Shown in pieces: positions 48,666 through 59,800 of a stretch of 64,000 bases of DNA. The position numbers and the translations under genes were made by a program. Under the pieces are notes generated by a model. That model saw nothing but the letters and a program-made list of their open reading frames with translations, was not told where the DNA came from and ran no database searches. The stretch's first letter is position 1, and every line of letters starts with the position of its first letter. The stretch is taken from NCBI GenBank assembly GCA_011503125.2, contig WWBZ02000008.1, positions 744,001-808,000 on the forward strand, read 5' to 3'. Source of the DNA: Botryosphaeria dothidea. Its lineage: Eukaryota; Ascomycota; Dothideomycetes; Botryosphaeriales; Botryosphaeriaceae.

Positions 48666-49767
48666 TTACTCGTATGCCGCAACCGCCTCACCGAAAGCCT
48701 CATCGACCGCCTCGTGCAGCCCGTCAATGCACTCCGATCTCGCCGGCACCAGCACGCCGACATCATACACCACCTGGCCCACGACGCCCCGCAGCCCCCG
48801 CAGCACCGCCGCCAGCGCCGCCGCAACACGGCCATCCCCACCCTGCCTCTTCCGCAGCCGTCCCTCCCCGCCGCTCCCCACCGCCATCGCGCGCCCCGCC
48901 GCCGCCAGCTTCCCGACCGCCACCGAGCCCTCCGCCGGCACCAGGCGAATCACGCGCGCCCGCCCGACCAGCGTGTTCAGCAAGCCCTCCTGCGCGCGCA
49001 CGTGCGCGCCCAGCGCCCGCACGACGGCGTCGCCGCTGGCCTGCTCGCCGGCGTCCTCGAAGGGCGCGAGCGCGGTCAGCCGGGGCTGCAGGCCGGCGAG
49101 GGTGATGCCGACTTGGCGCAGCGCGTCGAGAAGCTGGAGGACGGGCGCGAGGGCGGCAGACTGGCGGCGGAAGAGGGTGGTGGTGTTTGCGCCGATCTCG
49201 TCGGCGACGGGGAAGAGGGTGTCGAGGTCTTGCAGTATCATGGTGGCGCGGTTGAGGCCCTCGAGGATGGGCTGGATGGCGGCGTCCACATTCCGCTGGC
49301 CCTCCTTTTCCTGCTCTTCGAGCTCGTCGTGGTCGAGGGGACACGCCGCCGCCGCCGTGCTACTCGGCGCGGTGAACAGATCTAACCCCCGTCGCCGTGT
49401 ACTGCGACAGGTTGAACGCGCCTGCCGCCGACGGCGTCAGGATGCTGAAGTCCTTGGGCACGCATGGCCCCTCCAGCGGCTGGATCAGGAGCACCTGCGT
49501 TAGGTTGTACTCAGCGTTGGTGAAGGTGCGAGTCTTCGCACTGGCCTGCGGCGGCACGAGGATTGTCGTCGTCCCCGGCACGAAGGGGCTCGTCGGCGCG
49601 GCCACCAGCACGTATCCATCCACCGTCCCGCACGCTGGTAGCGTCGTCGTGTAGGGTAGTGCGCCCGAGGGGATGCCATAGGTGTACGTCCTGGTCATTG
49701 GCGACGTGAAAGCGAGGCTGAGGGCGGTGCTGGCGAATAGGACGGGCAAGGCGAACGGGTATTTCAT
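48666..49767 (-). CDS. Secreted Ala-rich protein with an apparent one-base frame break
   Basis: Starts at the ATG at 49,767 with a signal peptide (MKYPFALPVLFASTALSLAF), followed by a Ser/Thr/Pro-rich region with LPACGTVDGYVLVAAP and EGPCVPKDFSIL. The frame ends soon after a run of five C at 49,386-49,390 (G on the coding strand). Reading that run one base shorter continues directly into LDLFTAPSSTAAAACPLDHD and then an Ala/Leu-rich helical domain (AAIQPILEGLNRATMILQDL and onward) to the stop at 48,666. The whole would be about 366 residues with several Cys. The family is not recognised; the helical part resembles extracellular wall-associated fungal proteins in general character only. The break may be a homopolymer error or a real mutation. 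Confidence 0.6.
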
Positions 49768-51315
49768 GGTTGCGGCTGTTCCCCTCCTGGAATTGCTAGA
49801 GATGGGTGGTTTGTCGAATTGTGTGTAGACATGGTGAAATATGTAGTCCTGTGAAGCTATGCTGCATACCTTCATGATGGCAGGTGGTTTCCAAGAATTC
49901 AAGCAGCTGACCGTCCAGTCCCTTCGTTCCTCGGGGACTTTGAGCAAGTCCAATATTTCTTTCTGCTGTTGAATGTTTTCTTCGGTCGATTGGAGCTCTA
50001 CTACTTGGGCAAGAAGGTCTGGAATGTGCGACGCAAGGACAGCATTCCAAAAAGCGGGGAAAACATCCTGGTGGTCTGGAGAATAGCATTGTGCCTCCCA
50101 CCCAAGTTTCTGGAACCCTGAACAGCCCTGCTGGACAAAGTGTACTCCTTCACCGGCGCAGATCTATGAAAATCACAGGAATGGAGAGACTGAGGCCGGG
50201 AGGAATAAATCGGGCGAATCACAGAAGAACGTGTCGGAGACCAAGGGAAGCTTGGAGGGAAGGGTTGGGTGATGTTTATCCGACAACAACACACCAAGCC
50301 ACTCGCGAGAAGGTTCCCTAAGTTATGTGAAAAAGTGAGCTGAGAAAAGCGCGGCAGAAACGCGCCAGACCGGTACCCAAAGACAGGCCCAGCAAGTCAT
50401 CTACCGCCATCGTATAGGCGCCTCCGTCTTGTTTCGGATGAGTATGAGATGGTAGGCAAGTCGGGGCGAACGCGACGGGCTGCCACGGCGTCCTCCGAGT
50501 AGGTGCCTAAGCGGTTCGTAAGATCTGCGCACGTGAATAGTAGATGGAGAGATTTTTGGCTCTTACGTACATTATCCACCCCCGAGTGTAACGGCTGCTA
50601 AGTGCTCACGCTGCCCCATCACTGGATGGAATTTCTAGTCCCGCCGGGATCGACTCTGCAACATTTTGCGTGCTTGCATCCTCACGAGCGCATGCACGTC
50701 ACCTCCTTGCTTAGCACGTGCGGTTCCCGCCAAGCCAAGCACCCAAACACCATCATCTAACCACAGCACACCACCTCCCCAAACAGCGCCTAACAGACGA
50801 CGCATCCGCGCCTGAAGCGGAGATTGAATGTCCTGGAAACGCCAAGCCTCGCCTCCGCTCTTGGCAGACGGCCGTGAAACATGTGCGCAAATTCTCGCTG
50901 GGTGGGTCCACAGTAAGGACCAGCTGCGGGATCGCGAGAGTGGACCGGATGGGAGCGAGCGCCGGTGGGTAATATACAAGCGAGGCTTGGCGGGGCGCGC
51001 ACCCCACATGGCGTTCATGCGGCCCCTGTTTCAGCGACGGATCGGGAAGTGCCAGATCTGTTTCTGGAGGCTTCGGCTTCTCGGTCGAGCTAGGCCGTGT
51101 GAGCCGGGCGTAGTGCGGGCCGTGACTCCGGCTGTTTGTCGAGCCGCCCATGTTTCAACCGGATATCGAGCTTCCACGAATCGTCACAGATCTCCTGATT
51201 ACATACGATGCCATGTGCACATATTATAGACGGGCATCGCTGCGCTAATGTTGTTCTCCAGCAGCAGCCTCAACTTTCACTTCACCTTCTGTTTACTACC
51301 CAAACCACCATCACC
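49768..51315. other. Intergenic, 5' regions of divergent secreted-protein genes
   Basis: No domain-bearing frame on either strand. 51,150-51,315 is the presumed promoter and leader of the pectate lyase, with CAACTTTCACTTCACCTTC and CACCATCACC before the ATG, a pyrimidine- and CA-rich leader common in fungal secreted-enzyme genes. Confidence 0.5.
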
Positions 51316-52348
51316 ATGAAGTTCATTTCCACTCTGGCCCTGGTGGCCCTCTCGCACCTGGCGTGCGCTGTCCCTATGGCCGAGAGGCGTGCCGCCGAGG
51401 CCACGCCCGTCGGCTACGCCTCGCAGAACGGCGGCGTGACGGGCGGCCAGGGCGGCACCACCACGACCGTCTCTTCGCTGCCTGAGATTACCGCTGCTCT
51501 CAAGAAGGGCGATGACACCAAGCAGGTCGTCTACGTCAAGGGCAAGATTTCCGGAAAGGAAAAGATCTACGTTGGCTCGAACAAGGTGCGTTGTTTTGTT
51601 ACTCCTTCTGCAGATGGTATCCAGCTTTAGCTAACGCATACTTCAGTCCATCCTTGGCGTGGACTCCACCTCCGGCCTCGATGGCATCGGCCTCCTTGTC
51701 CGTGACGCCAAGAACGTCATCATCCGCAACCTGGCCATCTCCAAGGTCGAGGCGGACACGGGCGGCGACGCCATCGCCATTGACGGCTCGACCAACGTCT
51801 GGGTCGACCACTGCGACCTGTCCAGCGACCTCTCCGCGGACAAGGACTTCTACGACGGCCTGCTCGACATCTCGCACGGCGCCGACTACGTCACCGTCTC
51901 GAACGTCTACTTCCACGACCACCACAAGAACTCGCTCGTCGGCCACTCCGACTCCAACGCCGACGAGGACACGGGCAAGTTCCACGTCACCTACTACAAC
52001 AACTACTGGAGCAACGTCGGCTCGCGCTGCCCGCTCGTCCGCTTCGGCACCGTGCACGTCGTCAACAACTACTTCGAGGACGTCTCCGTCTCCGGCATCA
52101 ACACCCGCATGGGCGCCCAGCTCCTCGTCGAGAACAACGTCTTCAACAATGTCGTGCAGGCCCTCGTCTCGGTCGACTCCAAGGAGGACGGCTACGCCGT
52201 CGCTCGCGGCAACGACTGGGGCACCTCCACCAACGAGGCTCCCGAGGGTACCCTTACCTCGGTGCCTTACGAGTACACCGCTGTTGAGGCGAGCGCGGTC
52301 AAGGCTGCTGTTGTCGGCAAGGCGGGCAACACCCTCTCTGGCTTGTAA
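51316..52348 (+). CDS. Pectate lyase, polysaccharide lyase family 1
   Basis: A secreted enzyme that cleaves polygalacturonate in plant cell walls by beta-elimination. Two exons: 51,316-51,585 and 51,647-52,348. The 61-bp intron has donor GTGCGT, branch AGCTAAC and acceptor TTCAG, giving 323 residues. Signal peptide: MKFISTLALVALSHLACA; a short basic pro-region (ERR) follows. Family landmarks: GIGLLVRDAKNVIIRNL, DAIAIDGSTNVWVDHCDL (about 131-148, calcium-site Asp residues and the WVDHCDL motif), DISHGADYVTVSNVYFHDHH (about 164-183) and RCPLVRFG with the catalytic Arg (RxPxxR at about 217-222). Codon use is strongly C-ending, suggesting high expression. It is intact and of usual length for the small fungal PL1 enzymes. 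A role in plant tissue colonisation is inferred. Confidence 0.95.
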
Positions 52349-53073
52349 ATATTCGAACTCGATGGATTGCGCGAGAGGAGTCTCTACGTAGGATTCTTAT
52401 GTACATACGCTGCAATCTATAGATAAATTCTATGTAATCTCTCAGCATGAATGGAAAATCAAGGCGTGTGTGATGTTGACCCCCGTTAGCCACAATTGAA
52501 CTACTCTAGCAGAAGGACGAGGTCCGTCCATGGCTGGATAGAACGCAGTGACTGCCGTATTGAACCGGCTTCAACCGGGATGAACCACCGGTCGAGGGTA
52601 TGGAAGCAAATACTAATGTCTTTCGTGACTTTACCTACAACGGAAGACAATTGTTCTAGCCCGAAGAAATAATTTGTGAAATTTCCTGGGAGAGTGGCCG
52701 TTTAAGGTGTGCCAAAGACCAGCCTCCAACGTTATGATAGGTAGAGGTCGCGTTGATGTTCCCTGTCTGCCTTATCTCCTTATCGCCTTATCGATTGCGT
52801 TGCCGCAGCAGCGCTACCTATTTACCCGCAGTTGTGCCGTGCCGTCTTCTCTGGACTTTCCCTCCACACCTGCACCTGCACCGGCTACACTCCCCGCTCT
52901 GCGACAGCCTCTGCCACCGCCACCAACTTACTTGCCCCTTCTCATCTCACGATCTTACCCTCATACGAAATGGCCTGCCATCGTTGGGATCGTCGCAGAG
53001 TCGCATTCCCCGGCCTGCAAAGCCAGTTCCAGAGACAGACCCGGGCCAGACGAATGCGCTGTGGCGAAGGGTC
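52349..53073. other. Intergenic, 3' of pectate lyase and 5' of the next gene
   Basis: The reading frame of the next gene stays open back to about 52,750, but the sequence there (Leu/Ser/His-rich) does not look coding. ACCGGCTTCAACCGGGATGAACCACCGG at about 52,565-52,590 has short inverted GGTT/AACC elements. No gene is supported. Confidence 0.45.
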
Positions 53074-54180
53074 ATGTCCGCTACGCACACACCCCCCTCC
53101 CGTCTCCCTGACAAAGCCAGCGACAGTGGAATAGGCAAAAGCGGCTCACAATCCTCCCCTTCCGTCCCAAACACCGCCATCAGCTCTCCAAAAGGCTCCC
53201 GTTTGGCCAAGCCAGCCGACCCCGACTTTGAGCCCGCCGTCCTCACCCGTCGTGGAATCATCCTCGGACGCGGGCGCCTTCCCGTCCTGAAGCCATGGTT
53301 CCATTTTGGCACTCCGCCTCCACCTTCCGAACGTGTCTGCGACTTTTACGGGAGCCTGCCGGGGCTCGCCGCGACAACCGTGTGGCTAGAAGGACAGGAT
53401 GCCTTCGTGGAAGTCGTCTTGCAGGAATATCGGAGCATGCACACATTGGGCGAGAACGAGGCTGAGTTCGCTGCGTACGCTATCAAGGATCTGCTTAAGC
53501 GTGAGCCTCGGCACGCAGAGCTGTCCGACACTGAGCGCATCTGGCGGTGTGAGCGCAAAATCGAGTTCTCTTCGAAGCCCGAGGATTTCTGGCTGGAACC
53601 GCCAGTTCTCCACCCTGCCCTCAAGACCTACCACTTCTCGCTACGTCCGGACTGCTCCTATTGGGTTTCTCTCCAGGCCTTCAACCCGGAGTACCGTACG
53701 CTGGTCAAGTCGTTTGTCTCGGTCAGACAGAACCGCATCCTGTGCCCATACCTGACTATCGAATTCAAGAAGAACGAAAAGACGGTCTCCCAGGCCACAG
53801 TGCAGGTTGCCGCGTCTGCCGCCATCGCCCTATACAACCGATATCGGCTCAAGCTGCAGCGCCTCGAAGCTACCGGCTCGGTCTGGACGGACGAGCACAG
53901 ATCTCATTTGAGGCACTACGGCCTGGTTCTAGCTGGCCGCGGTTACCAATTCTGGTGTATGGAAGCCAATCTGGACCTGCATGATGGCTCTTGGAGAGGC
54001 TGCTGCATGTTCAAGCTGCTCCAGAGCGAGTGCGAATCTCGCGCCAACGTACGCCACTTCATTGATTGGATCAACGAGATCCACCATTGGGGTTTAACAG
54101 CCCACGCATTGTCATGCGAGGATGACATCAAGCATTCCATTCAGAAAGCTGGCGGAGGGGCCAGGACTTCTCTTGGATGA
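53074..54180 (+). CDS. PD-(D/E)XK nuclease-like protein, single exon
   Basis: 368 residues from the ATG at 53,074 (MSATHTPPSRLPDK); the frame is open upstream but low in quality, so this start is preferred. Residues 1-60 are Ser/Pro-rich and disordered. The folded part (about 60-350) has GIILGRGRLPVLKPWFHFG, then LRPDCSYW (PD at 192-193) and LCPYLTIEFKK (E-x-K at 230-232), then QVAASAAIALYNRYRLKL, GLVLAGRGYQFWCMEANLD and a C-terminal helical region. The spacing PD - about 38 residues - E-x-K and the following Gln- and Ala-rich helix match the restriction-endonuclease-like pattern of the other four genes in the window. Sequence outside these motifs is quite different from them. It appears intact. 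Function is unknown. Confidence 0.75.
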   Translation: MSATHTPPSRLPDKASDSGIGKSGSQSSPSVPNTAISSPKGSRLAKPADPDFEPAVLTRRGIILGRGRLPVLKPWFHFGTPPPPSERVCDFYGSLPGLAATTVWLEGQDAFVEVVLQEYRSMHTLGENEAEFAAYAIKDLLKREPRHAELSDTERIWRCERKIEFSSKPEDFWLEPPVLHPALKTYHFSLRPDCSYWVSLQAFNPEYRTLVKSFVSVRQNRILCPYLTIEFKKNEKTVSQATVQVAASAAIALYNRYRLKLQRLEATGSVWTDEHRSHLRHYGLVLAGRGYQFWCMEANLDLHDGSWRGCCMFKLLQSECESRANVRHFIDWINEIHHWGLTAHALSCEDDIKHSIQKAGGGARTSLG

Positions 54181-55097
54181 TGTCTGATCAAGAGCGAGCT
54201 TAGTTACTTGAACTTGTTGTAGAAAAATTATGCTTACTTTGCTCTACCGAGGGCAAGCTTACATCTTCTTCCTTACAAACAGGCGTATTCCAAAGCTTCT
54301 TGGCGGGAAAAGTTATATTGAGAACTCGCATTGTTTTTGGGGCCTGTCGAGTTATTTGTCACTGGTCAGAAGTTAACCGGACTGTCTCACTTCAATAAAA
54401 GAACGTTACTATAGGTTGAGGATTCGCCATAACTAGATTAAGCTCATGAGCTAGTAGAGAATACAAGGTATTCAAATAGTTACCCTCTCAAATTTCTTTG
54501 TCTCTGCTGTACACGCGGTCACGGCGCTCTACACGCCAACAACACGCCGGCATGGTTCGGGATCTCGTTGGAATCCCACGTGGTTGCCTGCTCGTCAGCG
54601 GAGACGCGCTGCCTGGACACGCAGAGATTTTCGAGAGCAGGCCGTGCTGCGTGCACCTGGCGTTGTGCTGGGGGGTTCTGTCGGGGCTGGAAACAGCCGC
54701 CTTCGCGGCGATGATGCTTGGCGTGATGGTGGAAAAAGAGACAAAGTACAACGGGCCGGACTGTGTGTGAGTTCGGAGGTCTAGAGAGACATGCGGATAA
54801 GGATGGCAAATCACGTCTCGATCATTGGGCAGGCACGCTTTGCTAACAGCTGGGGGGTCGGGAGTAGAAGTGGGGAAGCTGATTGGTCGACTTGACGCGA
54901 GGGGCAACAGGACGATTGTTGACTGCGGAAGACATTCCATCCCAATACGTTAGAAGACTATGCTAATATGAAGTGATATTTGTTCCGATACTAGTAAGAA
55001 CTTTACGCGCAAATCACGCAATTGTTCCTCCAAAAGGAAAAATATAACGGTCTCCCACCTCCTCCTTCAAGAAAACTAGTACACTTCCAGTCTCTCG
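54181..55097. other. Intergenic, converging 3' ends
   Basis: Lies between two converging genes. Short frames around 54,490-54,940 on both strands have no recognisable content. Confidence 0.45.
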
Positions 55098-56887
55098 CTA
55101 CGTGTGAAAGCCGTTGGTCGGACGGTTCGAGTCTAACCACTCCTGGACCAAGCCCGTATAGTCAGCCGGTCCATATGCCGCGACAGCCTCTTTCAACCAG
55201 TTGCCCTTTCTCTTGAACCTCAATCCAAGGTCCCGCAGCAACTCGTCGTAGTAAGGCAGAGTTTCGAATACAAGATCTCCGTGTTTGTCACCATAGCCCG
55301 CTGGAGACCTCCACTTGCCGAATCGCGCATAAAGCTCCGCGCTGTACTCGATCTCGTCGGTGGATTCGGGCAGCCGGAGGGCGCCGTCAAAGTAGGCCGC
55401 CAGCCAGAGCGCCTGGATTTGTGCCAGTGTGGGGTTTCCGAGCGAGAGCACCGCGCCCGCGACAGCAATGGTCCTGTCGTTAACGGTTTGCGGCGGGATC
55501 ATGAAGCGGTACAGATGGAAGGAAGATGCGCTGTCGTCGGACCGCTCCGGTTTGGTAGACGTTCGCTTTGGACGCACGTTGGGCTGGTGCTTCAAGCGTG
55601 GGAAGCGGGTGAGGATCTCGTTGTCGGCGGCTGCGGTGTGAGGCAATACCCAAAGGCCGGATGGATCAGGAAGGCCGAGGTCGTGGACGAGGGAGGCGGG
55701 CGAGAATTGCATCGGCATCTCGTGCTTCCAGCCGGTGCAGCAGTGCAGAGCGTCGGCCTTCAAGGATCCTCCACGGGAAAGGTGGACTGTGTGGTCGGAG
55801 AGGCGCAATATGTCGGCATGATGGACGCGTACCATACCGTTCCGGACGAGCTCGAAGAAGTCAGTAGGGTAGTTGAGGATGCTGAGACTCGTGCCGCTCC
55901 ACATGCCATCGGACCACGGAACAAGCTTTTTTGTTTCGGGATGTTTGTCGTAGCCATTCAACTTGCAGACGTCGTTGCTAAGCCCCTTCCAGAACATGTC
56001 GACGAGCCAACGGCCAAAAGCGGTGCGGTGGAGGAAGCTCCTGATGAAGTCGTAGCCGTCACCGTAGGCCCAAAGGCATGGGCTGAACCAAGTGAAGATG
56101 CGCATGAAGACGAGCTTCTCGATCCAGACTTTGGTTGGGCCAACAAAAGGAGGCGCCATCCAGCAAGGCCCGCGGCCTGACTCTCGCATGATCCAGTCAA
56201 CTTTGACGCCGGAGGTGGCGTAGGCGTAGACTGCGTCCCAACCTGACTTCGCGCCACCGCACACCGCCACCGTTTCGGATGTCTCCAGAACTTCCTCGTT
56301 CTTGAGAAAGTCCTTTGTGTGGAAAAGTGGCGCATTGAAGGAGTCGGAGCCCTCGAACTGCGGCATGTTCGGATTCCCGGTCAGTCCTACAGCGATGACG
56401 AGCTTCCTGGCTACTATTGTTTTCGTTTCACAATCTTCTCCGGAAGAAGACTTGACTGCGGTGGCCAAGACCCAACTAGTACAGCCTGGTTGTTTCTCTA
56501 CTAAGTTTACCTTAGTGTTGAACTCAATCAGGTGGTAGATGTTGAAATGGTCCGCGTAATCGCGCAGGTAGTCGTGGATGACTTTCCCCGGAATGTGTTG
56601 ACCTGGCTCGACGCCGTACCTCTCCGTGAGCATGGGAAAGTCCGGAGACTCATAAGTCCCCAGGAGGTTGTTTGTTTTGAGTCCAGGATACAGCCGATCC
56701 TTCGCCCATGTTCCGCCAAGGGACGTTGCCGCCTCAAGTACAACTACGTCAGCATCGGGATGGATCTCCCGGTACGTCTTGGCCATTGACAGGCCATACA
56801 AACCTGGCAGGGATCAGCGTCACAAGGGAGTAGGTTGAAGATGATAGACACACCTGCTCCGATAATGACAAGGTCTCTGGATGCCAT
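55098..56887 (-). CDS. Flavin-containing monooxygenase
   Basis: Oxygenates small molecules using FAD and NADPH. Exon 1 is 56,854-56,887 (ATG at 56,887, MASRDLVIIGAG); a 50-bp intron (56,804-56,853, donor GTGTGT) falls inside the FAD fingerprint; exon 2 is 55,098-56,803. Total 579 residues. Motifs: GAGLYG (10-15, FAD), LEAATSLGGTW (second FAD contact), FHTKDF (the FMO/BVMO-like linker), VCGGAKSGWDAVYAYA (NADPH-binding Rossmann loop), LHCCTGWK (the C-TGW segment), and a C-terminal half with NDRTIAVAGAVLSLGNPTLAQ. No frame defects. Such enzymes are common in secondary metabolism and detoxification. P450, NmrA-like and amidohydrolase relics lie 2-4 kb downstream, so it may be the survivor of a decayed cluster. 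Confidence 0.9.
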
Positions 56888-58994
56888 CGCGAATGCCTGC
56901 GGACTAAAGCGTAGTAAATGAGGATGGAAAGCCCTCATCTGCTGAGGCGGATTCAAAATATTTTAAAATATTCGATTCTACAGTTATCCAGACGTCTGGT
57001 AAAATGCTAGAGCTTGATTTTGGAACTGGGGTGGGTCTGTCGTGTCGGGGGCCATCTTTGCTCGGCGAGACTGGCGCCGCGAATAAGACAACCTCGCCCT
57101 TTCATTCACGTACCCGCAACCTCGCAGCGTAAGAATCGATTCTGGGAGCCCTGCCGTAAAGCTAGTTCGTCTCGGCAATTAATAGTCTGTGTCCAGGTCT
57201 TTTGGGCTTCGGCTGCCTCGGGAGGCCGCCCGCCGCGCACTTCCACTAGTGGACTACATCTGAGTGAAACAACGCGAGGCAGGCAGGTTCAATGGAGCTC
57301 GCGGAGGCAAGTGATCTGCAGCAGCATGCGCTATTCAATGCAAAGGCATATACAATATTCGCTATATTGGACGGCGGATGTTTTAAAAACCTCCGAAAGC
57401 CGTTCGTTGAGCTTGTATACAAGCTTCTTAATTAACCTTCCTGTTGCAGTTCCCTCGGGAATTTGCTGAATGCGCAGCATATCCTTGCGTGCCTAGGGAG
57501 AGAAAACGAAGATGTAGAAGACTCTGATTTCTGAAGGTAGTAACTATGGTGGCTTAAATACATGACTGTTGGGTACAAATTAGGTAGAGTTAAGGTAGTG
57601 ATTGGGCAGATATTAGGTAGATATTAGGCAGATATTGGGTAGTAGCAGTAAGTACGGAACAGGTTGGGTAGTAGGTAGGTGCCTGAATTGCCACCGTATG
57701 CCCAAGTGATGCCTAAACCGTTACACTTCCTGTAACAGGTTCTTTTGATCAAACCGGAGTTCTCCATTTCAAATATTAATCTTCATGCAGCTGACTGTTT
57801 CGATGTCTCCTAGTTTACAATGCAATGAAAGATGTAAACGATGTGGAGGTACATTGAGACCGCAGTACAGCGAGAACAAGTCGCATTCGTAGCATATAAT
57901 CTGTGATACATGCAGGATGGTTTATTGACTGCAATCAGTGTCGAAAATGACCTCTATGTTATCTCTTCCTTGCTGACCAGTTCTCTCGCAGCCATGAGTG
58001 CCATCTATTCCATTGTCAGAAGAAGAATTTAATGACAGTTGCCTGTTGACGTATCGGAGTCCCTTCTTCGACATCGGAAAAGTTTTGTTCAAAGATGTAC
58101 GTCAGTTGGACGTCTTTGTCATTACCGTCCGGGCCGTGCGACACCAGATTGGTTGCTACAGATCCTTCACCTTAGCGGAAGATGATCTACACTGCAGTCA
58201 GGCGCAAGCAAAAATATACGAGACTTGAAATATTTGCTCATTGCCTCCCAACGGAGGTAACTCCCTCCCTTATGTTTCCGTCATCATGGACACGCCGCGT
58301 ATTACGAACCACAAACTCTCCCTTGTCCTTCAAGACCGCGCAATCTTGCATTTGGAGCACGAATTCCAAGGCCCTCTGAGTTTCGCGCTGCAGCCCAGCC
58401 CAAAGCTGATCACGGCTTAGGACGAAAAGAACGTCTGGAGGATTGATGGAGAGAGTTCTAGCAGCGACAACGTTGGCGAGCATTTTAGTGTTGGTCTTGC
58501 TAACTGAGAGTAGAAACTTAATACTCCGCTAAGCATTACGACTCTACCCCGCATATCTACCCCGCAACTTCCGGTGCTTCCGGGCGATAGTTAAGGCGAT
58601 ACGAGAAACTTTAGGAAGGTAAGGGCTAGGCGAGGATACCCTACAGTAGTATCATATCTGTACGGATTTAGCTAGTGGGAAGGTTTGTAGAACATGGCTT
58701 CTCCCCTTTAGATTTGGCCCTTCCACAGTGCTATGAGGCTTGGGCTGCCGAATCTTCTTTGATAATCTTGTAAGGAATGCGCCCATTTCACTGCCACATA
58801 GTATTCATTATAGCAATGTATAAGCAGGCAGGAGGTCTTCATGGATTCGATTATTGTGTATCGTTTGCAAATCGCGCACAGTGAAACGATCCCAGGCATT
58901 CCAAGGCGAAAAACTCAAGGCTGAGCGACATAGTCTCGGCAAGGTCAATCCTCCGCGTCTCCGCCTGATTCCTACAAGATCCACAACGTAATTC
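56888..58994. other. 2.1-kb stretch without a supported gene
   Basis: Contains the FMO promoter and a simple-sequence tract (57,585-57,685). Short frames at 57,998-58,228 and 58,238-58,483 have no domains that I recognise. 58,500-58,640 is TA-rich and low in CpA, a possible old repeat remnant. Confidence 0.4.
57585..57685. repeat. Low-complexity GGTAG/TTAGGTAG tract
   Basis: GATATTAGGTAGATATTAGG and variants (GGGCAGATATTAGG, GGTTGGGTAGTAGGTAGG) recur irregularly over about 100 bp. This type of degenerate GGTA-rich tract is common between fungal genes. It is not a telomeric array, as the unit is not regular TTAGGG. Confidence 0.6.
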
Positions 58995-59029
58995 TTGCCG
59001 GAGTCAGTGCCCTACATACAACATCCCGA

Positions 59030-59220
59030 AGACATTTACCGAAATGTTCCTCACTCTCAGGCCACCGGAAACCTCGGGACCCTCATCCTCACCACGCTCC
59101 TCCGCTCCAACGCCTTGACCATGACTGTCCTTGTCCGCTTAACCTCCGCGCCGACCACCTTCCCCGACTCGGTCATCGTCAAGCCTGTCGACCACAGCAG
59201 CGGTTTGTCCGTCAGGACAA
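59030..59220 (+). pseudogene. NmrA-like NAD(P)-binding protein, N-terminal relic
   Basis: The plus strand reads SQATGNLGTLILTTLLRSNA, MTVLVRLTSAP and FPDSVIVKPVDHSS. This matches the start of NmrA/isoflavone-reductase-like proteins: the GATGNLG dinucleotide loop with its first residue changed (Gly to Gln), then the beta-2 Arg, then the VKVDYSS-type strand. No continuation follows. No good start codon precedes the loop in context. Confidence 0.55.
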
Positions 59221-59328
59221 ATGGATCTGGAATGATGCCCTGATCGTTATAGAACTAGGCAGGCGCAAAGGAGGATCTCAAGGACCCTGTCAGGAGTCCA
59301 TAGATGGTATCTAAAGCATCAGCGTCGC

Positions 59329-59553
59329 TCACTGAAACGGTGTTTGGAGCCACGCGGTCCTGTGAAGGTTCCTATCGTCTGCCTCGCTTCTACCTCGCAT
59401 CACTGAAACAAGGCGTGGAATGATGCTGATGGAACGTGAAAACGGACCAGGAATTCGATTCAGGCCCCGCTTGAACCAGTCGAACACAAGGCGTACGAGG
59501 ACGAGGAAACCGCAGAAAAGCAGGGTGTTTGTTGATGATAATTGTGGTAGCAC
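59329..59553 (-). pseudogene. Cytochrome P450, N-terminal relic
   Basis: The minus strand reads a hydrophobic anchor (LLFCGFLVLVRLVFDWF), a GLNRIPGPF proline hinge, and SIIPRLVSVMRGRSEADDRN. That is a typical fungal P450 N-terminus. It has no ATG in frame and stops at 59,329 before the catalytic domain; no heme loop is seen nearby. It is unrelated in sequence to the P450 at 40,249-42,077. Confidence 0.65.
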
Positions 59554-59800
59554 GGAGAAAAGAGCATTGGTGGCTATGATGAAAGGCTGGATCTAGAACC
59601 ACGGTATGATTTAAATCAGTGCGGAATCATTGAGATCTGAAAACATGTATAGTTGTTGAATGATAGCGGCCGGAAAATTCACGTCGCTCCTCGGCATTAC
59701 CTACTGAAGCCGAACGCCCAAGTCGTCGGGTAAGGCTTCAGGGATCTTGCGAGTGGAATGGTTGGGCTTCCTCTTCCGGTCGGACTGAATGTGCGCTGGA

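Noticed and set aside
48630..49503. 250-codon plus-strand frames
   Set aside because: GC-rich antisense shadows of the secreted Ala-rich protein gene; Pro/Ala/His/Arg-rich with no domain.
51591..52391. 266-codon plus-strand frame, Ser/Thr-rich
   Set aside because: A shifted reading of the pectate lyase exon 2.
55281..56180. 299-codon plus-strand frame
   Set aside because: Antisense of the FMO gene, which has all its motifs on the other strand.
57585..57685. Possible interstitial telomere (TTAGG-like units)
   Set aside because: Units are irregular GGTAG/TTAGGTAG, not regular TTAGGG.
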